From Nocardioides oceani (GTDB taxonomy: Bacteria > Actinomycetota > Actinomycetes > Propionibacteriales > Nocardioidaceae), in the NCBI RefSeq assembly GCF_030412965.1, contig NZ_JAUHJQ010000001.1, positions 395,960-459,959 of the forward strand: a stretch of DNA of 64,000 nucleotides, given 5' to 3'. This document shows, piece after piece, positions 7,939 through 15,731 of the stretch; the stretch's first letter is position 1, and each line of letters begins with the position of its first letter. The notes under the pieces were generated by a model. That model was not told the DNA's origin, did not search any database, and saw nothing but the letters and a program-made list of their open reading frames with translations. The translations under genes and the position numbers were made by a program.

Positions 7939-8780
7939 GACTGCCTTTCGAACGCACGGTGACGGGTCCCGCGTGCGCGCAGCACGAAGACCACGAGGAT
8001 GGCGAGGACGGAGACGCTGGCGAGGAGGAACGCCACGGCGTAGGCCCCCTCCTGGTCGAAGTTGAGGTACCTCTCCTCGACCGCCAGGGTCGCGGTCCTG
8101 GTCTCGCCCAGGACGTTGCCCGAGACGACCTTGACCGCGCCGAACTCGCCCAGGGAGCGGGCCAGCGTCAGCACGACGCCGTAGATGACCGCCCACTTGA
8201 TGCTCGGCAGGGTGATCCGCCAGAAGGTCTGCCAGCCGCTCGCGCCCAGGCTCTGCGCGGCCTGCTCCTGCTCGGTGCCGAGCTCGTGCAGCACGGGCAC
8301 GACCTCGCGGATGACCAGGGGCAGGGACACGAACGCGGTGGCCAGGACGATGCCCGGTGTCGCGAAGACGACCTGCAGCCCCCAGTCCTCGACCGTCGGG
8401 CCGAACCAGCCGTTGCGGCCGCCGTACACCAGCATCAGCGCGAGGCCGACGACGATCGGCGAGACCGACAGCGGCAGGTCGATCAGCGCGCTCAGCACCC
8501 GCTTGCCGGGGAACTGCTTGCGCACCAGCAGCATCGAGATGGTGACGCCGAAGACGGTGTTGATCACCGTCGCGACGACGGCGGCGATCGCCGAGAGCCG
8601 CAGCGCGGCGACCATGTCGGGGTCGGCGAAGACGTCGGTGAGCGCCTGGGTGCCGTTCGCGAACGTGTTCGTCCCCACCAGCACGACCGGCCAGGCGACC
8701 AGCAGCACCAGGTAGGCGATGACGAAGACCCGCAGGAGGTACGTCGCCGGGCCGGCGGCGGCGCGTCGTGTCTCAGCCAC
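7935..8780 (-). CDS. cysW: sulfate ABC transporter permease CysW
   Basis: A 281-residue integral membrane permease with about six helices. The EAA loop that contacts the ATPase appears as [22 protein letters not shown], and [14 protein letters not shown] is characteristic of CysW. It pairs with CysT to form the sulfate channel. Its start overlaps the end of cysT by 8 bases and its stop overlaps cysA, so translation of the operon is coupled. Confidence 0.94.
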   Translation of the reverse strand: MAETRRAAAGPATYLLRVFVIAYLVLLVAWPVVLVGTNTFANGTQALTDVFADPDMVAALRLSAIAAVVATVINTVFGVTISMLLVRKQFPGKRVLSALIDLPLSVSPIVVGLALMLVYGGRNGWFGPTVEDWGLQVVFATPGIVLATAFVSLPLVIREVVPVLHELGTEQEQAAQSLGASGWQTFWRITLPSIKWAVIYGVVLTLARSLGEFGAVKVVSGNVLGETRTATLAVEERYLNFDQEGAYAVAFLLASVSVLAILVVFVLRARGTRHRAFERQS

Positions 8781-9612
8781 GGCGGGCCACCCGTCGCTGG
8801 AGCACGTCGAGCGCGACGATCACGAGCAGCGAGATCACCAGCAGCACCGCCGCGATAGACGTCGCGGCCGCCTGGTTGTCGTTCTCGATCGCGCTGAGGA
8901 TGCGCACCGAGGTGACCTCGGACTCGAAGGGCAGGTTGCCCGACAGCAGCACCAGCGAGCCGTACTCCCCCACCGCGCGAGCGAAGGACAGAGCCGCGCC
9001 CGCCGCGATCGCCGGCGCGAGGCTCGGCAGCACGACCCGGCGGAAGATCGTGGCGCGGCTCGCGCCGAGCGAGGCCGCGGCCTCCTCCACCTCCAGGTCG
9101 AGCTCCTCGAGCACCGGCTGCACCATGCGGACGACGAACGGCAGCGTCACGAAGAGGAACGCCAGGTAGATCGACCACTCGGTGTTCGCCAGGTGGAGCC
9201 CGAGCGGGCTGTCGTTGCCGTAGAGCGAGAGCAGGACCAGGCCCGCGACGATCGTGGGCAGCGCGAACGGGATGTCGATGACCAGCTCGAGGAGCCCCTT
9301 GCCGGGGAACCTGTCGCGGACCAGCACCCACGCGATGGCGGTGCCGGTGACGATGTTCGCGAGCGTGACGACCGCGGCCGCCGTGACGGTCAGCCGGATG
9401 GCCGCCGCCGTCTGGTCGTTGGTGATGCTCCGCCAGAACTCCGCCCAGCCGCCCGAGGACGCCGTCACCATCACGGCGGCGAGGGGGATGAGCACGAGCA
9501 GGCTGAACCAGAGCATGGAGACGCCGAGACCGATCCCGGACGCCATGGTGAGGTTGTGGCCGACCAGGCTCGGCCGGGAGCGTCCCGGCCGAGCCTCGAG
9601 CGCGACAGTCAT
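8773..9612 (-). CDS. cysT: sulfate ABC transporter permease CysT
   Basis: A 279-residue membrane permease with six predicted helices. It carries the EAA loop EVEEAAASLGASRATIFRRVVLPS and the conserved AVGEYGSLVLLSGNLPF. The ATG at 9612 is preferred over longer in-frame starts because the protein then begins about as in other CysT proteins, and an AGGACAGGG segment lies just upstream. It follows the binding-protein gene after 31 bases. Confidence 0.93.
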   Translation of the reverse strand: MTVALEARPGRSRPSLVGHNLTMASGIGLGVSMLWFSLLVLIPLAAVMVTASSGGWAEFWRSITNDQTAAAIRLTVTAAAVVTLANIVTGTAIAWVLVRDRFPGKGLLELVIDIPFALPTIVAGLVLLSLYGNDSPLGLHLANTEWSIYLAFLFVTLPFVVRMVQPVLEELDLEVEEAAASLGASRATIFRRVVLPSLAPAIAAGAALSFARAVGEYGSLVLLSGNLPFESEVTSVRILSAIENDNQAAATSIAAVLLVISLLVIVALDVLQRRVARRG

Positions 9613-9643
9613 GGCACCCTGTCCTGTCGTCCCGCGGTCGCCG

Positions 9644-10723
9644 CTACGAGCTGGCCTTGCCGGACTTCGCGATGGCCTCGGTGACGATCCCGAGCGGGTT
9701 GCCGTCCTCGCCGTCGCCGAACAGCTTGTCCGCCACGCCGCTCCAGTCACCGCCGCCGAAGTTCCCGTCCAGCGTCAGCAGGTTGGGGACCGCGGGGAAC
9801 GGGTCCTCGGGGTTCGGGGCGCCCTCGATGTCGGCCGGCTCGAGACCGACGGCCGCCCAGTCGACGGTGCCGGGCTCGGCGGTGTTGACCGGCCGGAAGC
9901 CGGTGAGCGCGAACTGGCGCTGGCCGTCCTCGGACAGCACGAAGTCCAGCCAGTCCTGGGCGACCGGGGCCGCCTCCTCCAGCACGGCGCCGGGGTTCTC
10001 GATGAGCATGGTCGTCTCGGGGATGACGTACTCGAAGCCCTCGCCGTTCTGCGCGGCCAGGATCGCCTCGTTCTCGTAGGCCAGCAGCACGTCGCCGTTG
10101 CCCTGCAGGAAGCTGGTCGTGGCGTCGCGACCGGAGTTGGTCAGCGAGACGACGTTCGCGAAGAGCTTGTCGACGAACGCGGTCGCCTCCTCCTCCGAGC
10201 CGCCGTTCTCGGTGACGTGCCCCCAGGCGGCCAGCGCGTTCCAGCGCGCGGCGCCCGACGAGGCCGGGTTGGCCGTGACGATGCCGACACCGGGCTTCAC
10301 CAGGTCGTCCCAGCCCTGGATGTCCAGCGGGTTGCCCTCGCGGACGCCGAGCACGACGACCGACGTGGAGACGATGCCCTTGGTCTCGTTCTGGTTCCAG
10401 GCCGGGTCGACGAGGTCGGCCTCGACGAGGCGGTCGACGTCGGTCGCGACGGAGAAGTGGACGTAGTCGGCGTCCAGGCCGCCCTCGACCGCGCGGCTCT
10501 GGTCGCCCGAGGGGCCGTACGACGTCTTGAACTCGACGCCGTCACCGGCCTCGGTCTTGCCGAACTCCTCGGCGATGGCCTTGTTCGCCGCCTCCGGGAC
10601 CGCGAAGCCGACGATGCTGATGGTGTTGCTGTCCGACGCCCCGTCGGCGTCTCCACCGCAGGCAGCCAGTCCCAAGGCCAGCACCCCCGCGGCGACACCT
10701 GCCGCGGCAACCTTGATCTTCAT
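9644..10723 (-). CDS. cysP: sulfate-binding lipoprotein
   Basis: A 359-residue extracytoplasmic solute-binding protein that delivers sulfate or thiosulfate to CysTW. The signal peptide ends in a lipobox GLAAC with Cys22 as the lipidated residue. The family blocks DADYVHFSVATDVDRL, TSVVVLGVREGNP and NPASSGAARWN (the anion-binding region) are present. It is the first gene of the operon. The 248-bp gap upstream is shared with the divergent korAB promoter; no sulfur-regulator site was recognised in it. Confidence 0.94.
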   Translation of the reverse strand: MKIKVAAAGVAAGVLALGLAACGGDADGASDSNTISIVGFAVPEAANKAIAEEFGKTEAGDGVEFKTSYGPSGDQSRAVEGGLDADYVHFSVATDVDRLVEADLVDPAWNQNETKGIVSTSVVVLGVREGNPLDIQGWDDLVKPGVGIVTANPASSGAARWNALAAWGHVTENGGSEEEATAFVDKLFANVVSLTNSGRDATTSFLQGNGDVLLAYENEAILAAQNGEGFEYVIPETTMLIENPGAVLEEAAPVAQDWLDFVLSEDGQRQFALTGFRPVNTAEPGTVDWAAVGLEPADIEGAPNPEDPFPAVPNLLTLDGNFGGGDWSGVADKLFGDGEDGNPLGIVTEAIAKSGKASS

Positions 10724-10917
10724 GTCGTCCCGACTTTCTTCCGGCCCGGCGAATCCGGGTCTGTTGCTTATGTCGAGGACTCTAGGGCACTTAACTCAGA
10801 AACATCGGTTAGGTCCGCTGTGTCGCGACTCACTGGTCTGGTCCGGGTCCACGACCGGAGACGACTTCGGATGCGCTCGTGCGGTCTCTATCGTGGAGAG
10901 GTCGCGGCGTCACACCC

Positions 10918-10941
10918 AGAACTGGAACGTGTTCCAGTTCT
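10918..10941. promoter_or_regulatory. KstR-like palindromic operator before korAB
   Basis: A 24-bp inverted repeat with 11-bp perfect arms (AGAACTGGAAC / GTTCCAGTTCT) around GT. Its core fits the TnnAACnnGTTnnA pattern known for the TetR-type lipid regulator KstR in mycobacteria and rhodococci. It ends 13 bp before a TACGAT -10 element (10955-10960) and so covers the -35 region of korA, a position suited to repression. Which regulator binds here is inferred from the pattern only. Confidence 0.65.
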
Positions 10942-10954
10942 GTTCGTTGAGCCC

Positions 10955-10960
10955 TACGAT
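10955..10960 (+). promoter_or_regulatory. korA -10 element
   Basis: TACGAT lies 11 nt before the ATG at 10972, predicting a start point near 10967 and a very short leader. The region expected to hold the -35 falls inside the palindrome at 10918-10941. Confidence 0.5.
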
Positions 10961-10971
10961 CGACTCCATCA

Positions 10972-13002
10972 ATGGACGAGCGTCGTCCGAAATACACGCA
11001 AGGAAGTGGGCGCGAGGTGTCCAGCCAGGTACAGAAGCAGGTCAAGCAGCTCGACCGGGTGATCATCCGGTTCGCCGGCGACTCCGGTGACGGCATGCAG
11101 CTGACCGGGGACCGGTTCACCCAGGAGTCGGCGGTCTTCGGCAACGACCTGGTGACCCTGCCGAACTTCCCCGCCGAGATCCGCGCCCCTCAGGGCACGC
11201 TGCCCGGCGTCTCGTCGTTCCAGGTGCACTTCGCCGACCACGACATCCTCACCGCGGGCGACGCCCCGGACGTGCTGGTGGCGATGAACCCGGCAGCGCT
11301 CAAGGCGAACCTGCCCGACCTGCCGCGCGGCGCGTCGATCATCGTCGACACCCACGACTTCAGCGCGCGCAACCTCACCAAGGCGGGGTACGACGCGAAC
11401 CCGCTGGACCTGCTCGGGGACGCCAACGACCCGCTGGGCGACTTCGCGGTGCACCCGGTCGACCTGACCGGGATGACGGTCGCGGCGGTCAAGGAGTTCG
11501 GGCTGTCGCGCAAGGACGCGGCGCGGGCCAAGAACATGTTCGCGCTCGGCCTGCTGTCGTGGATGTACGGCCGCCCGACCGAGTCGACGATCGCGTTCCT
11601 CACCAAGCGGTTCGCGAAGGTCCCGGCGATCCGGGACGCCAACATCACGGCGTTCAAGGCCGGCTGGAACTTCGGCGAGACCACGGAGACCTTCGCGGTC
11701 TCCTACGAGATCAAGCCGGCGCCGGTCTCGGCCGGCACCTACCGCAACATCTCCGGCAACCTCGCGCTGGCCTACGGCCTGGTCGCGGCCGGCGTGCAGT
11801 CGGGCCTGCCGGTCTTCCTGGGGTCCTACCCGATCACCCCGGCCTCCGACATCCTCCACGAGCTCAGCAAGCACAAGGCGTTCGGCGTGACCACGCTGCA
11901 GGCCGAGGACGAGATCGCCGGCGTCGGCGCCGCGATCGGCGCCTCCTTCGCCGGCCACCTCGGCGTGACCACCACCTCTGGACCCGGCATCGCGCTGAAG
12001 TCCGAGGCGATCGGCCTGGCGATCATGACCGAGCTCCCGCTCGTCGTGGTCGACGTCCAGCGCGGCGGTCCCTCGACCGGCCTGCCCACCAAGACCGAGC
12101 AGGCCGACCTGCTGCAGGCGATGTTCGGCCGCAACGGCGAGGCGCCGATGCCGATCGTCGCGCCGCAGTCCCCGGGCGACTGCTTCGACGCCGCCCTCGA
12201 GGCGGCCCGGATCGCGGTCACCTACCGCACGCCGGTGATGCTGCTCTCCGACGGCTACCTCGCCAACGGCTCCGAGCCGTGGCGCATCCCCGAGATCACC
12301 GACCTGCCGGTCATCGAGCCGAACTTCGCCACCGAGCGCAACCACGTGGTCAAGCCGGCCGCGACCGCCGAGGACGGCACGGTCACCGAGGAGGAGCGCG
12401 ACTTCTGGCCCTACCTCCGCGACGAGGAGACCCTGGCCCGTCCCTGGGCGGTGCCCGGCACCCCCGGCCTCGAGCACCGCATCGGCGGGCTGGAGAAGGG
12501 CGAGGGCCACGGCAACATCTCCTACGACCCGGCCAACCACGACTTCATGGTCCGCACCCGCCAGGCGAAGGTCGACCGGATCGCGGAGTCGCTGCCGCCG
12601 CTTACCGTCGACGACCCCTCGGGCCGCGCGAAGGTGCTCGTGCTCGGCTGGGGCTCGACCTACGGCCCGATCGGCGCCGGCGTACGCCGGGTCCGCAAGG
12701 CCGGGTACGACGTCGCGCAGGTCCACCTGCGCCACCTCAACCCCTTCCCGAAGGACCTCGGGGAGATCCTGAAGCGCTACGACAAGGTGCTCGTCCCCGA
12801 GATGAACCTCGGGCAGCTCTCGATGCTGCTGCGCGCGAAGTACCTCGTCGACGCCATCGGCTACAACCACGTCCGGGGCCTGCCCCTGAAGGCGGCCGAG
12901 CTGGCCGAGGCCATCGGCAACCTCGTCGCCGAGGCCGAGGGGATCACCGTCGACCTGTCCACCACGAACGACCCCCACACTGCGGAGGAGATCTCCCGAT
13001 GA
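10972..13002 (+). CDS. korA: 2-oxoacid:ferredoxin oxidoreductase alpha subunit
   Basis: A 676-residue subunit with the gamma domain fused in front of the alpha domain, the arrangement of 2-oxoglutarate:ferredoxin oxidoreductases. Residues about 25-200 hold the gamma part (RFAGDSGDGMQLTGDRF, LPNFPAEIRAPQGT); residues about 275-480 hold the pyrimidine-binding alpha part (GSYPITPASDILHEL, QAEDEIAGVGAAIGAS, TTTSGPGIALKSEA). With KorB it oxidatively decarboxylates 2-oxoglutarate (or a related acid) to the acyl-CoA, reducing ferredoxin. The ATG at 10972 is used; a GTG at 11017 with AGGAAG 10 bases upstream is an alternative. The stop overlaps korB as ATGA. In mycobacteria the orthologous pair supports growth by beta-oxidation, which fits the lipid-regulator-like operator upstream. 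Confidence 0.93.
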   Translation: MDERRPKYTQGSGREVSSQVQKQVKQLDRVIIRFAGDSGDGMQLTGDRFTQESAVFGNDLVTLPNFPAEIRAPQGTLPGVSSFQVHFADHDILTAGDAPDVLVAMNPAALKANLPDLPRGASIIVDTHDFSARNLTKAGYDANPLDLLGDANDPLGDFAVHPVDLTGMTVAAVKEFGLSRKDAARAKNMFALGLLSWMYGRPTESTIAFLTKRFAKVPAIRDANITAFKAGWNFGETTETFAVSYEIKPAPVSAGTYRNISGNLALAYGLVAAGVQSGLPVFLGSYPITPASDILHELSKHKAFGVTTLQAEDEIAGVGAAIGASFAGHLGVTTTSGPGIALKSEAIGLAIMTELPLVVVDVQRGGPSTGLPTKTEQADLLQAMFGRNGEAPMPIVAPQSPGDCFDAALEAARIAVTYRTPVMLLSDGYLANGSEPWRIPEITDLPVIEPNFATERNHVVKPAATAEDGTVTEEERDFWPYLRDEETLARPWAVPGTPGLEHRIGGLEKGEGHGNISYDPANHDFMVRTRQAKVDRIAESLPPLTVDDPSGRAKVLVLGWGSTYGPIGAGVRRVRKAGYDVAQVHLRHLNPFPKDLGEILKRYDKVLVPEMNLGQLSMLLRAKYLVDAIGYNHVRGLPLKAAELAEAIGNLVAEAEGITVDLSTTNDPHTAEEISR

Positions 13003-14123
13003 CCGCCCTCTCGTCCGGCACCGAGCTGCCCTTCCCGGGCCTGCGCTCGGGCGTGGAGCTGGTGCCGACCAACGACCAGCCCCAGACCGGCAAGGAGTAC
13101 ACCTCCGACCAGGAGGTCCGCTGGTGCCCCGGCTGCGGTGACTACGCCGTGCTCAAGGCCGTCCAGGGCTTCCTGCCCGACCTCGGGCTGCGCCGCGAGA
13201 ACATCGTCTTCGTCTCCGGCATCGGCTGCTCCAGCCGCTTCCCGTACTACCTCGACACCTACGGCATGCACTCGATCCACGGCCGTGCGCCGTCGATCGC
13301 CACCGGCATCGCCACCGCCCGCGAGGACCTCTCGGTCTGGGTCGTCACCGGCGACGGCGACGCGCTCTCGATCGGCGGCAACCACCTGATCCACGCGCTG
13401 CGCCGCAACGTCAACATGACGATCCTGCTGTTCAACAACCGGATCTACGGCCTGACCAAGGGCCAGTACTCCCCCACCTCGGAGCCCGGCAAGGTCACCA
13501 AGTCCACCCCGATGGGCTCGGTCGACCACCCGTTCAACCCGGTCTCGCTCGCGCTGGGCGCAGAGGCGTCCTTCGTCGCCCGCACCATCGACTCCGACCG
13601 CAAGCACCTCACCTCGGTGCTCTCCGCGGCCGCCGCCCACCGCGGCACGTCGCTGGTCGAGATCTACCAGAACTGCCCGATCTTCAACGACGGCGCGTTC
13701 GACGCGATCAAGGGCCAGGGCGAGTTCAAGGACGGCAAGGCCGACGCGATCATCCCGCTCGTCCACGGCGAGCAGATCCGCTTCGGCGCCCCGGACGAGG
13801 ACGGCCGCGGCTCCAAGGTCGTCGTCCGCGACCACGTCACCGGTGGGGTCAAGGTGGCCCTCGCCGCCGACGTCGAGGACTCCGCGGTCCTCGTCCACGA
13901 CGCCCACGCGACCGACCCGTCCACGGCGTTCGCGATCAGCCGGCTCACCGCGGCCGACTACCTCCACCAGGCGCCGATCGGCATCTTCCGCGCCGTCGAG
14001 CGGCCGACGTACGACGACCAGGCCCGCGCCCAGGTCGCCACTGCCCGGGAGGACGCGCCCGGCGAACCGACCGACAAGCTGGCCGCCCTCATCGGGTCCG
14101 GCGACACCTGGACGGTCGTCTGA
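12999..14123 (+). CDS. korB: 2-oxoacid:ferredoxin oxidoreductase beta subunit
   Basis: A 374-residue thiamine-diphosphate subunit. Cluster cysteines are C43 and C46 in RWCPGCGDYA, C77 in SGIGCSSRF, and a later one in YQNCPIFNDGAFD. The ThDP motif runs from GDGD at residues 118-121 to NN at 146-147. KorB and KorA form the active oxidoreductase in the cytosol. The start overlaps the korA stop by 4 bases. An 18-bp terminator hairpin follows the stop. Confidence 0.95.
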   Translation: MTALSSGTELPFPGLRSGVELVPTNDQPQTGKEYTSDQEVRWCPGCGDYAVLKAVQGFLPDLGLRRENIVFVSGIGCSSRFPYYLDTYGMHSIHGRAPSIATGIATAREDLSVWVVTGDGDALSIGGNHLIHALRRNVNMTILLFNNRIYGLTKGQYSPTSEPGKVTKSTPMGSVDHPFNPVSLALGAEASFVARTIDSDRKHLTSVLSAAAAHRGTSLVEIYQNCPIFNDGAFDAIKGQGEFKDGKADAIIPLVHGEQIRFGAPDEDGRGSKVVVRDHVTGGVKVALAADVEDSAVLVHDAHATDPSTAFAISRLTAADYLHQAPIGIFRAVERPTYDDQARAQVATAREDAPGEPTDKLAALIGSGDTWTVV

Positions 14124-14157
14124 GCGCCACCCGCGCGTCGAGCACAGCGACGCACGA

Positions 14158-14199
14158 AGCACGAAGGGTCCCCGCCCGAGAGCGGGGACCCTTCGTGCT
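14158..14199. terminator. intrinsic terminator after korB
   Basis: A perfect 18-bp stem with a 6-nt loop CCGAGA (arms begin AGCACGAAGGG and end CCCTTCGTGCT). It sits between the convergent korB and the small exported-protein gene and can serve both strands. Confidence 0.88.
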
Positions 14200-14234
14200 G
14201 TTCCGGGGGCTGGTGGGCCGGCCCGGCGTCCGTG

Positions 14235-14627
14235 TCAGAGCTTGACGATGCACAGGCTCCGCGAGAACGAGGTCTTGTACTTGGCGCTCGAGGGAGCCTT
14301 GACCTTGTAGCAGACCTTCTGGCTGCCGCGGCCCGGCCCGACGACGCGGACGCGGAACTTGCTCTTGGCGTCGGTCTTGAAGGTCGAGTAGGTCGTCCAC
14401 TTCTTCGAGCCGCCCGGCCTCTTCATCATGACGAGCTTGGACGTCGGGTAGGACCCGGTCACCACCTCGCCCACGATGAAGAACTTGTTGGGCTTGGGCT
14501 CCTTGCCCTGGACGCTGATCTCGCGCTTGACCTTGTCGGCGGCGGTCGCCGGGGCCGCGAGGGCCAGGGGCGTCGCGGCGGTGACGACCAGCGCGATCAG
14601 GGTGGCGACGAGACGGTTCATGCGCAT
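14235..14627 (-). CDS. small exported protein of unknown function
   Basis: A 130-residue protein with a clear Sec signal peptide: RMNR, a hydrophobic run LVATLIALVVTAATPLALA, and a cleavage-type APATA site around residues 30-32. The mature part of about 100 residues is lysine-rich (KEPKPNKFF, KTDAKSKFRVRV) and holds two cysteines (VCYKV, SLCIVKL) that could form a disulfide. The ATG at 14627 is chosen because GGAGGAG lies 9 bases upstream; ATG 14621 is also possible. No enzymatic motif is recognised. It may be a beta-rich exported protein, but that is an impression only. Confidence 0.7.
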   Translation of the reverse strand: MRMNRLVATLIALVVTAATPLALAAPATAADKVKREISVQGKEPKPNKFFIVGEVVTGSYPTSKLVMMKRPGGSKKWTTYSTFKTDAKSKFRVRVVGPGRGSQKVCYKVKAPSSAKYKTSFSRSLCIVKL

Positions 14628-14718
14628 GTGGTGGCTCTCCTCCAGGAGGGTCGGTGACGTGACCACCCATCTGCCCCCGCCGCCCGGTGGGCAAACCCTC
14701 CGGTCCTATCCTCCTCGG

Positions 14719-15630
14719 GTGTCGAACGCGCGCCGAGGTCTCCTGCTCGGCCTGGCGGCCTACACGGTCTGGGGCGGCTTCCCGCTCTACTTCCCCCTGC
14801 TCGAGCCGGCGGGGGCCGTCGAGGTGCTCGCCCACCGGATCCTGTGGTCCGCGGTCACCATGGGCGTGCTGGTCCTCGTGCTCGGCCGGGTCCCGCACGT
14901 GCGGGACCTGCTGCGCTCGCCGCGGACCATGCTGCTGCTGACCGTCGCGGCCCTGAGCGTCACCGTCAACTGGGGCACCTACATCTGGGGCGTCACCAAC
15001 GACCGGGTCGTCGAGGCCTCGCTGGGCTACTTCGTCAACCCGTTGGTGACCGTCCTGCTCGGGGTCTTCGTCCTCGGCGAGCGGCTGCGTCCGGCGCAGT
15101 GGGGCGCGGTCGGCGTCGCGGCGGCGGCGGTCGCCGTGCTGACCGTCGACTACGGCCACCCGCCGTACGTCGCTCTCGTCCTGGCCCTCTCCTTCGCCGC
15201 CTACGGCCTGGCCAAGAAGACCGCCGACGTCGGGGCGGTCGAGAGCCTCGCGGTGGAGACCGCCGTCGTCGCCCCGCTGGCCCTGGCGTACGTCGCCGTG
15301 CTGGTCGCCACGGGCGCGTCGGGCTTCGGGCAGCACGGCACCGGGCACGCGCTGCTGCTGATGAGCAGCGGCATCGTCACCGCCGTCCCGCTGATCGCGT
15401 TCGGGGCCGCCGCGACGCGGGTCCCGCTGGTGACCCTGGGGCTGATGCAGTACCTCACGCCGGTGATCCAGTTCGCGCTCGGCGTGACGGTCTTCGACGA
15501 GGCGATGCCGCCCGCGCGCTGGGCCGGCTTCGCGCTGGTCTGGCTGGCGCTGGTGATCTTCACCGTCGAGGCCAACAACCACCGGCGCCGCCAGCTGCGC
15601 CTGCTCGCGACGACCAGCACCGCCGCCTGA
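14719..15630 (+). CDS. rarD: RarD-type EamA-family permease
   Basis: A 303-residue integral membrane protein with about ten hydrophobic helices. YTVWGGFPLYFPLL, VLAHRILWS and NWGTYIWGVTNDRVVEASLGYFVNPL are hallmarks of RarD, the subgroup of the drug/metabolite transporter superfamily named after a protein linked to chloramphenicol sensitivity. The true substrate is unknown. The GTG at 14719 lies 6 bases after TATCCT (14707-14712), consistent with leaderless transcription; longer reading would extend into the neighbouring divergent gene. Confidence 0.9.
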   Translation: MSNARRGLLLGLAAYTVWGGFPLYFPLLEPAGAVEVLAHRILWSAVTMGVLVLVLGRVPHVRDLLRSPRTMLLLTVAALSVTVNWGTYIWGVTNDRVVEASLGYFVNPLVTVLLGVFVLGERLRPAQWGAVGVAAAAVAVLTVDYGHPPYVALVLALSFAAYGLAKKTADVGAVESLAVETAVVAPLALAYVAVLVATGASGFGQHGTGHALLLMSSGIVTAVPLIAFGAAATRVPLVTLGLMQYLTPVIQFALGVTVFDEAMPPARWAGFALVWLALVIFTVEANNHRRRQLRLLATTSTAA

Positions 15631-15658
15631 GCCCGCCCGGCGAGCGCGGTCCCCACGC

Positions 15659-15713
15659 GTTCACCTCCTCGTCACCGGCCGCTCCCCGCGACCTCCCCGT
15701 CGCCTCACCGCCC
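15659..15713 (+). promoter_or_regulatory. PHO-box array, five 11-nt direct repeats
   Basis: Five consecutive 11-nt units begin at 15659, 15670, 15681, 15692 and 15703. Each has T, C, A/C, C, C at positions 3-7; the first reads GTTCACC, the core of the Streptomyces PhoP box, and the second CGTCACC. Units 2-5 also share G at position 8. The array ends just before a TAGCCT -10 element at 15719-15724 and precedes the PhoX gene, as expected for PhoR-PhoP activation under phosphate starvation. The outer units are weaker matches. Confidence 0.65.
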
Positions 15714-15731
15714 GTCCCTAGCCTCCGCGCC

